Assembly (NCBI RefSeq): GCF_001870735.1
Contig: NZ_MORL01000018.1
Location: 1,802 to 65,801 of the forward strand
Direction: 5' to 3'
From: Arsenicibacter rosenii
GTDB taxonomy: Bacteria; Bacteroidota; Bacteroidia; Cytophagales; Spirosomataceae
DNA: 64,000 bases
Part shown: in pieces, positions 59,223 to 64,000 of the stretch
Numbering within the stretch: the stretch's first letter is position 1
How the letters are laid out: every line of letters starts with the position of its first letter
Made by a program: the position numbers and the translations under genes
Notes under the pieces: generated by a model
What the model saw: the letters and a program-made list of their open reading frames with translations, nothing else
Databases searched by the model: none
What the model was told of the DNA's origin: nothing

Positions 59223-62200
59223 CTATTCACTTTTCCGGACCATGCTTTTCGCCAGCGCGGTCAGTTGTGTCAGGGCTTCTTTTTGCTCCTTCGGCAGGGG
59301 CAGCGAAAGCAGGGTTTTATCGTACCAGGTATACATCCATTCAGACAGCGACTCTGTCTGCAAGCGTCGTTGATTGGTAAACGATTCAATAGCCTGTGCC
59401 TGCGTTTTTTTACCGGCCAGAATTTCCTGACAAAGCCGGAAATAGGTACCAATGCCGCTGTTTTTTTCGGGAGTCGTCCGGCTTTCGTAGCGGGTCAGGA
59501 TGGCGTCAGCACGGCTGAGCTGATTGGTGAGCAAGGCCAGGGCAGCCGCAATTAACTCACTTCCGGCGGTGGCCCGCTGGCTGCGATACGACATCTGCTC
59601 GTATAACAGATCGGTGTCATAGAGGTCAAGGGCTTTGGCAAAACTGGCTCTGGCCTTTTCCAGTTGGTTTTGCTGCGCCAGCAAACGGCCTTCGGCCAGC
59701 TGGAAGGTAGCCCGTGAATAGTCCGCTCCTTTTTCGGGTAACCGCTTCAGCGATGCGTTAAGATCCGCCAGTGCCGCCTCCGTATTACCCATTTCGCCCT
59801 CAACCATGCCTTTACGACCTAACCAACCGGCCAGATAATGCTCCGGCAGGTATACCATCACGGTACTGAATCCGTTCGTTGATCCTTTCGGCAGCAGAGG
59901 GGCCTGCTCAATGGCTTTCTGATAGTCGGCTAAGGCTTCGGCGTATTTTTTCAGGCTAAAATGAACGTCTGCCCGAAACCCATACACCATTGGTTTCAGA
60001 GAATCGGGGGCAACCGCCATGGCCTTGTCAAACAGATTCAGTGCCTCCGCCGAATTCATGTACTCCATTTTCTGCACGCCTCCGCTGATGTAGGCCCGCG
60101 TCAGGGCCACACTTGTTCCGGCGGTGGTTCCCTCCTGCTGCGCAATCAGCAACACCAGCTGATCAATATTTGAGAAAGGCTGGCTCATGCCCGTTGGCAC
60201 CGGATTATCTGTCAGGTCGACCCACCGCAGCTCCGGCACGTTCCCCAGTTCGGCCGGGACCCGCGTCAGCCGGTTGTTGGCCAGCACCAACCGGTTGATT
60301 CCTAATCGCTCATACCCGGCAGATGGCAATTCGGTAAGGCCACAATTGGTCAGATCCAGTTCAGAAAGCTGCGGCATGTAAGGCAGTAATTGCCACATAT
60401 GCCACGCATCGAACTCCCGCTGATGTTGTATCCGGAGAGCCCGTAAACCGGTACAGTATTTCAGGCTATCAGGCAGTTTCTGCATTTCCCCCAGCCCGCT
60501 GCTGCCTGACTGATCACCTGTTTTACCGGTTACCATCAGTTCATTCAACTGCGACAACTGCCCCATCGATTCAGGTAAGCCAAAGACGTTTCCCCGTTTA
60601 ATGATTAACCGTTCCAGCCGGGCACACTGACCGATTTCGCGGGGCAGCGTCATCAAATCACTGTCTTCAATATTCAGCGAGGTCAGTCTCTGCCAGTTAC
60701 CAACCGTAGCGGGCAGAAAACGAACAGGCACATGTTGTATATACACCTGCCGGATCGCCCGCCAATCGCCGATGGAAGCCGGCAGGTCGCGGATCGGATT
60801 CTCTGAGAGGTGAAAGCTTTCGAGCTTCGCCAGACTACCAAGCGAGGCAGGCAACGCCCCCAGCTTGTTCCGGCCAATGTAAAGCTCCCGCAGATTCCGG
60901 AGTTTGGCCAGCCCCTCCGGCAAAAGCGTCAGCTGGTTTTCGCCGATGAACAGGCGCTGTAGCGAGTCAAGAGTGCCGATGCTTTCGGGCAAGGCAGTTA
61001 TGGCATTCTGATCGATGTTCAGCGTATGCAACAGGCGTAGTTTACCCAAATCGGCCGGTAACTGCGTCAGCTGGTTTCCCAGCACCACCAGTGAGCGCAG
61101 TTGAGTTAGCCGCGTCAGGTTAGCGGGCAGGCTGGTCAGCTGGTTGCCGAACACATTCAGGCTCCGCAGGCGGGTCAGGCGGGTCAGTTCGTCGGGCAGG
61201 GCCGTCAGCTGGTTATTGCGCAGGTCGAGGTCTTCCAGCTTTGTCAGTTGCCCGATAGAAGCCGGTAAAGTCGTCAGTCCGGTTTCGTTCAGCCCCAGCG
61301 TCTTGAGTTCTTTCAGTTGTCCGATGGCGGCCGGCAGTTGCTGTAACGGATTTTCGCGCAGGTTCAGCTCCCGCAGGTTGGACAGGCCAAAAACACCCGC
61401 CGGCAAGGCGGTCAGCGAATCGGATTCCAGGTCCAGCACTTCCAGCACTGAGAGCCGGTGCAGGCAGTCCGGCAATTCGCCCGGAAAGCTTTTGGTAATG
61501 CGCAGTTCCTTCAGGTTGGTTAGTTCGCACAGACCGGTCAGCGGCTGGTGGATGCGAAGGCCTTTCAGCGTAACCGACTCCAGCCGGGGCAATCCGCGAA
61601 ACCCGTCTTCGGGAAACGCAATGCGGGTCCGGTTGCCGGTCAGCTTCAGCGACCGCAGGTTGGTGAGCCCGGATAGGGAGGCAAATGTAAACGTAGCCGG
61701 TTTCTGTCCTGCATCATTCGGCGGCATTGTCAGCCGACCATTCTGAATGCGCATCTGCGACAGAATCTGATTGGTTTCGGCAAAGGCTATGTCAATTGTT
61801 TCGAGGCTTTTCAGTCGGGATAACCATTGGAGTGATCCGGCTTCGGTCGGTAATAAGCCAGACAAGGATAGCTTTTTCAGGTTTTTCAGACCCGTTATCT
61901 CTTCAGGCAGCAATAGCATTGAGGCTCCGCCAATTGTCAGTGATTCGAGTTGCCTGAGTTGTCCCATTGTGGGCGGCAACTGAATTGTTTCGGACAGAAA
62001 CGGTTCCAGATGGAGGGCTGTCAGCCGATTATTGGTTGCCAGTAGCTGAAAAGCCTGATCATAATCAAAAGCAGCACCATATAAATACACCGACTTTAAG
62101 GCTTTTAAGCGGCCTAACGAAGCAGGAAACTGCATGAGTTGCTGCCGTGGCCGGTTCATCGAAAAGGTTGTTACGCTGAGCGTCAGTTCCTCAAGGTTCG

Positions 62201-62561
62201 GCAACGTTTCCAAGGCCATAAACAGCGAATCGATCCGATCGCCAACCATCAGGCTTACTGCCACGGTGCGTATCTCCGGGCACCGGGCGAGCAAATGCCA
62301 GTCATCATGAGTTGCCTTACGCGTTGTCAGCGAAACGGTGTATACCGGTTTGCCTTCCTGCTGTTTCTCAATGAGTTCTTTCAGGTTTTTAACAACCGTG
62401 CCGTTTACCGCAGGACGGTTTCCGGGGCCGAAAATCACAGGTATGCCAACCTCCCAGATTCCTTTCGCTTCCTGCCCCTTTCCGGCCGTCTGTGAGAAAG
62501 CCTGAAAAGCTGAAAACCAAAGAATTACCCAAATCAGTAGCGGTTGTCTTAATCGGTTCAT
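59223..62561 (-). CDS. Large secreted leucine-rich-repeat protein with TPR C-terminus
   Basis: Taken from MNRLRQPLLIWVILWFSAFQ, a signal peptide; 1112 residues. Residues ~75-770 contain some 25 LRR units of the 'L..L.L..N.LT.LPA.LG.L..L' kind, similar to the plant and bacterial LRR-type with a 23-residue period. The last ~270 residues (AYISGGVQKMEYMNSAEALN, ALADYQKAIEQ, ALADLNASLKRLPEKG) form a TPR-like region. Likely a surface or periplasmic interaction protein. Divergent from agmatine deiminase. Confidence 0.9.
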   Translation of the reverse strand: MNRLRQPLLIWVILWFSAFQAFSQTAGKGQEAKGIWEVGIPVIFGPGNRPAVNGTVVKNLKELIEKQQEGKPVYTVSLTTRKATHDDWHLLARCPEIRTVAVSLMVGDRIDSLFMALETLPNLEELTLSVTTFSMNRPRQQLMQFPASLGRLKALKSVYLYGAAFDYDQAFQLLATNNRLTALHLEPFLSETIQLPPTMGQLRQLESLTIGGASMLLLPEEITGLKNLKKLSLSGLLPTEAGSLQWLSRLKSLETIDIAFAETNQILSQMRIQNGRLTMPPNDAGQKPATFTFASLSGLTNLRSLKLTGNRTRIAFPEDGFRGLPRLESVTLKGLRIHQPLTGLCELTNLKELRITKSFPGELPDCLHRLSVLEVLDLESDSLTALPAGVFGLSNLRELNLRENPLQQLPAAIGQLKELKTLGLNETGLTTLPASIGQLTKLEDLDLRNNQLTALPDELTRLTRLRSLNVFGNQLTSLPANLTRLTQLRSLVVLGNQLTQLPADLGKLRLLHTLNIDQNAITALPESIGTLDSLQRLFIGENQLTLLPEGLAKLRNLRELYIGRNKLGALPASLGSLAKLESFHLSENPIRDLPASIGDWRAIRQVYIQHVPVRFLPATVGNWQRLTSLNIEDSDLMTLPREIGQCARLERLIIKRGNVFGLPESMGQLSQLNELMVTGKTGDQSGSSGLGEMQKLPDSLKYCTGLRALRIQHQREFDAWHMWQLLPYMPQLSELDLTNCGLTELPSAGYERLGINRLVLANNRLTRVPAELGNVPELRWVDLTDNPVPTGMSQPFSNIDQLVLLIAQQEGTTAGTSVALTRAYISGGVQKMEYMNSAEALNLFDKAMAVAPDSLKPMVYGFRADVHFSLKKYAEALADYQKAIEQAPLLPKGSTNGFSTVMVYLPEHYLAGWLGRKGMVEGEMGNTEAALADLNASLKRLPEKGADYSRATFQLAEGRLLAQQNQLEKARASFAKALDLYDTDLLYEQMSYRSQRATAGSELIAAALALLTNQLSRADAILTRYESRTTPEKNSGIGTYFRLCQEILAGKKTQAQAIESFTNQRRLQTESLSEWMYTWYDKTLLSLPLPKEQKEALTQLTALAKSMVRKSE

Positions 62562-62629
62562 AGGCAGTGGTAGTAACAGGGTCAGTACATTCATAACCAA
62601 AGGAAAACACCCGGCGGCTATAAATTTCG

Positions 62630-62637
62630 TAGTTTTG
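62630..62637 (+). promoter_or_regulatory. -7 box of the agmatine deiminase gene
   Basis: TAGTTTTG, an exact TAnnTTTG match, 22 bases before the ATG. No -33 match at the usual distance. Confidence 0.5.
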
Positions 62638-62659
62638 TAGTCTGTTCAAAAAAACTGGC

Positions 62660-63721
62660 ATGAATATACAAGCGTCGTCAACGAATAGCAATCCGTCTCA
62701 GCCGGGCTTTTCTTTTCCCGCTGAATGGCAGCCACACGTTGCCACCTGGCTAAGCTGGCCACACACAGAAGCGTCCTGGACCAAAGAGCGTCAGGAGCTG
62801 ATGTTTCCGTCATACATTGAATTTATTCGTACCATTGCTCAGGGTGAAGAGGTATGTATTAATGCCCATAACGAAACGGTGATTCAGGCCGCTAAATTGC
62901 GCCTGCTGCTCGCCGGTGTCGACCTGACCAACATTCACCTGCTGCCCAACCCGACCAACGATTCGTGGTGCCGCGACCACGGTCCGGCCTTCCTGAAAAA
63001 TCCGGCCACGGGTGAGCGGATGATCGTGAACTGGGGCTACAACGCATGGGGCGGCAAATACCCGCCGTTTGACAACGACGATCTGTTGCCGGTTCTCATT
63101 GCCCACTACCGCAACCTGCCGTATGTAACGCCCGGCATTATCATGGAAGGTGGTTCGGTTGAATTTAACGGTGCCGGTACGCTGCTGACCAGCCGTGCCT
63201 GCCTGCTGAACGAAAACCGGAATCCGCACCTGAACCAGGCACAGATCGAAGACTACCTGCATAAATTCTATGGCGTACAGCAGGTGCTTTGGGTCGAAGA
63301 CGGCATCGTGGGCGATGATACCGACGGCCATATCGACGATACCGTCCGGTTTGTGAACGAAGACACGGTGGTGGCGGCCTACGAAACAAACAAAAACGAT
63401 GAAAACTACCCGATTCTGCAGGACATTCACCATGAACTAAAGCAGATGCGGTTACTGAACGGCAAACAGCTCAACATCATCGAGCTCCCCATGCCTGACC
63501 CGGTTGTCAGCGACGGACTGCGGTTGCCGGCCTCATACGCCAATTTTTACATTGCCAACTCAGCGGTTATTGTCCCGACCTTCCGTTGCGACAAAGACCA
63601 GCAGGCACTCGATATCCTGAGCCAGTGTTTCACCGACCGGCCGGTCGTCGGCATCGATTCAACCGACATCGTCTGGGGCCTCGGCAGCTTCCACTGCCTC
63701 AGCCAGCAGGAGCCTGTATAA
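62660..63721 (+). CDS. aguA: Agmatine deiminase
   Basis: 353 residues. Converts agmatine to N-carbamoylputrescine and ammonia. Motifs of the guanidino-modifying family: NDSWCRDHGP, MEGGSVEFNG, DDTDGHIDDTVRF and the catalytic Cys in GSFHCLSQQ (C346). Cytoplasmic. Putrescine and polyamine pathway. It is divergent from the LRR gene and followed by the inverted repeat at 63724. Confidence 0.93.
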   Translation: MNIQASSTNSNPSQPGFSFPAEWQPHVATWLSWPHTEASWTKERQELMFPSYIEFIRTIAQGEEVCINAHNETVIQAAKLRLLLAGVDLTNIHLLPNPTNDSWCRDHGPAFLKNPATGERMIVNWGYNAWGGKYPPFDNDDLLPVLIAHYRNLPYVTPGIIMEGGSVEFNGAGTLLTSRACLLNENRNPHLNQAQIEDYLHKFYGVQQVLWVEDGIVGDDTDGHIDDTVRFVNEDTVVAAYETNKNDENYPILQDIHHELKQMRLLNGKQLNIIELPMPDPVVSDGLRLPASYANFYIANSAVIVPTFRCDKDQQALDILSQCFTDRPVVGIDSTDIVWGLGSFHCLSQQEPV

Positions 63722-63723
63722 TT

Positions 63724-63792
63724 GCGAAAGAGTGAATGAGTGATTGCGTGAGCTGCACCTTGCCCCATTCAATCACTCATTCGCTCTTTCAC
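63724..63792. repeat. Inverted repeat related to the one at 49387
   Basis: GCGAAAGAGTGAATGAGTGA plus TTG (63724-63746) and, at 63770-63792, its complement with two mismatches. Same AGTGAATGAGTGATTG core as the 49387 element. Confidence 0.65.
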
Positions 63793-63809
63793 CCAATCAC
63801 AATTCATCC

Positions 63810-64000
63810 ATGTATCACAACAAAATATTCCGGTCGGTGACCAATACGGATAATGGCGAGGTGGGCAATGAGACACGGTTCCATTATCAGCAGGACGGGC
63901 AGCTTGTCTGGGCAGAATACGGGGGCGGTGCCATCCGAAAGGGCTTCCTGATCGCGACGGTAGGGCCCGATAACCGTCTGGACATGCGCTATCAGCACGT
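63810..64000 (+). CDS. MORN-like 'n-acetylglutamate synthase'-annotated protein (partial)
   Basis: Starts MYHNKIFRSVTNTDNGEVGN and continues open to the window end (63 codons). The order 'ETRFHYQQDGQLVWAEYGGG' and 'GPDNRLDMRYQH' matches small Bacteroidota proteins that are commonly, and probably wrongly, named n-acetylglutamate synthase; they look like MORN-type beta-hairpin repeats. 3' end is outside the window. Confidence 0.65.
   Translation, partial: MYHNKIFRSVTNTDNGEVGNETRFHYQQDGQLVWAEYGGGAIRKGFLIATVGPDNRLDMRYQH

Noticed and set aside
63810-64000. True N-acetylglutamate synthase
   Set aside because: No GNAT motif; the familiar database name for this family seems to be a misannotation.

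Overview
The window is bacterial and looks like Bacteroidota, most likely a Cytophagales/Spirosoma-like genome. Evidence: NarL-type two-component pairs with a propeller sensor, secreted proteins with Ig-like, FnIII and LRR repeats, A-rich translation starts without strong Shine-Dalgarno sites, and several -7 boxes of the TAnnTTTG type. No rRNA is present. All functional calls come from reading the sequence; no database search was run.

Positions 1 to about 35.38 kb are the right-hand part of a prophage; its left end lies outside the window. A 20-bp tRNA 3'-end fragment ending in CCA, followed by a hairpin terminator (35360-35415), looks like the right attachment site. Reading inward from it there are a coiled-coil HTH repressor with a repeat-rich control region (34.5-35.2 kb); an early minus-strand operon of small proteins with a canonical C2H2 zinc finger, a DUF4494-like protein, three tRNA-like elements, a winged-helix replication-type protein and a SAM-methyltransferase-like protein (33.8-25.8 kb); a plus-strand secreted FnIII protein as cargo (23.1-25.7 kb); a capsid module with an S49 protease/scaffold fusion and a capsid protein carrying a small CBM5/12-like insert (22.8-17.9 kb); a strong terminator; then small genes, a PLD-like protein and both terminase subunits (17.8-13.8 kb). 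A second plus-strand cargo (secreted beta-helix/Ig-like protein) lies between the intact terL 3' end and a second, diverged, stop-containing copy of that 3' end (10.4-13.8 kb). Then come a RadC/JAB protein, a small HTH-like gene, the portal, connector-like and tail-completion-like genes, and a very large repeat-built tail fibre running off the left edge.

From 36.06 kb the DNA is host-like. gltB and gltD encode glutamate synthase, but between them, in the same tight operon, sits a three-gene AT-richer cassette: a DUF6883-like protein, a DUF4926-like/UPF0175-like fusion, and a DUF3368-type PIN protein. This looks like a composite toxin-antitoxin locus. Next are a small secreted protein, a NarL-type response regulator and its propeller histidine kinase.

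At 48.7-51.6 kb there is an unusual three-gene set (coiled coil, membrane-anchored coiled coil, membrane-anchored actin-like/ASKHA protein). Membrane proteins follow, one with an in-frame TGA. The rest is metabolic and regulatory: a TlpA-type thioredoxin, SnoaL-like, Crp/Fnr, AhpD-like, M19 dipeptidase, RidA, a DeoR regulator with a 12-bp inverted-repeat operator candidate, a large LRR/TPR protein, agmatine deiminase, and the start of a small MORN-like protein at the right edge.
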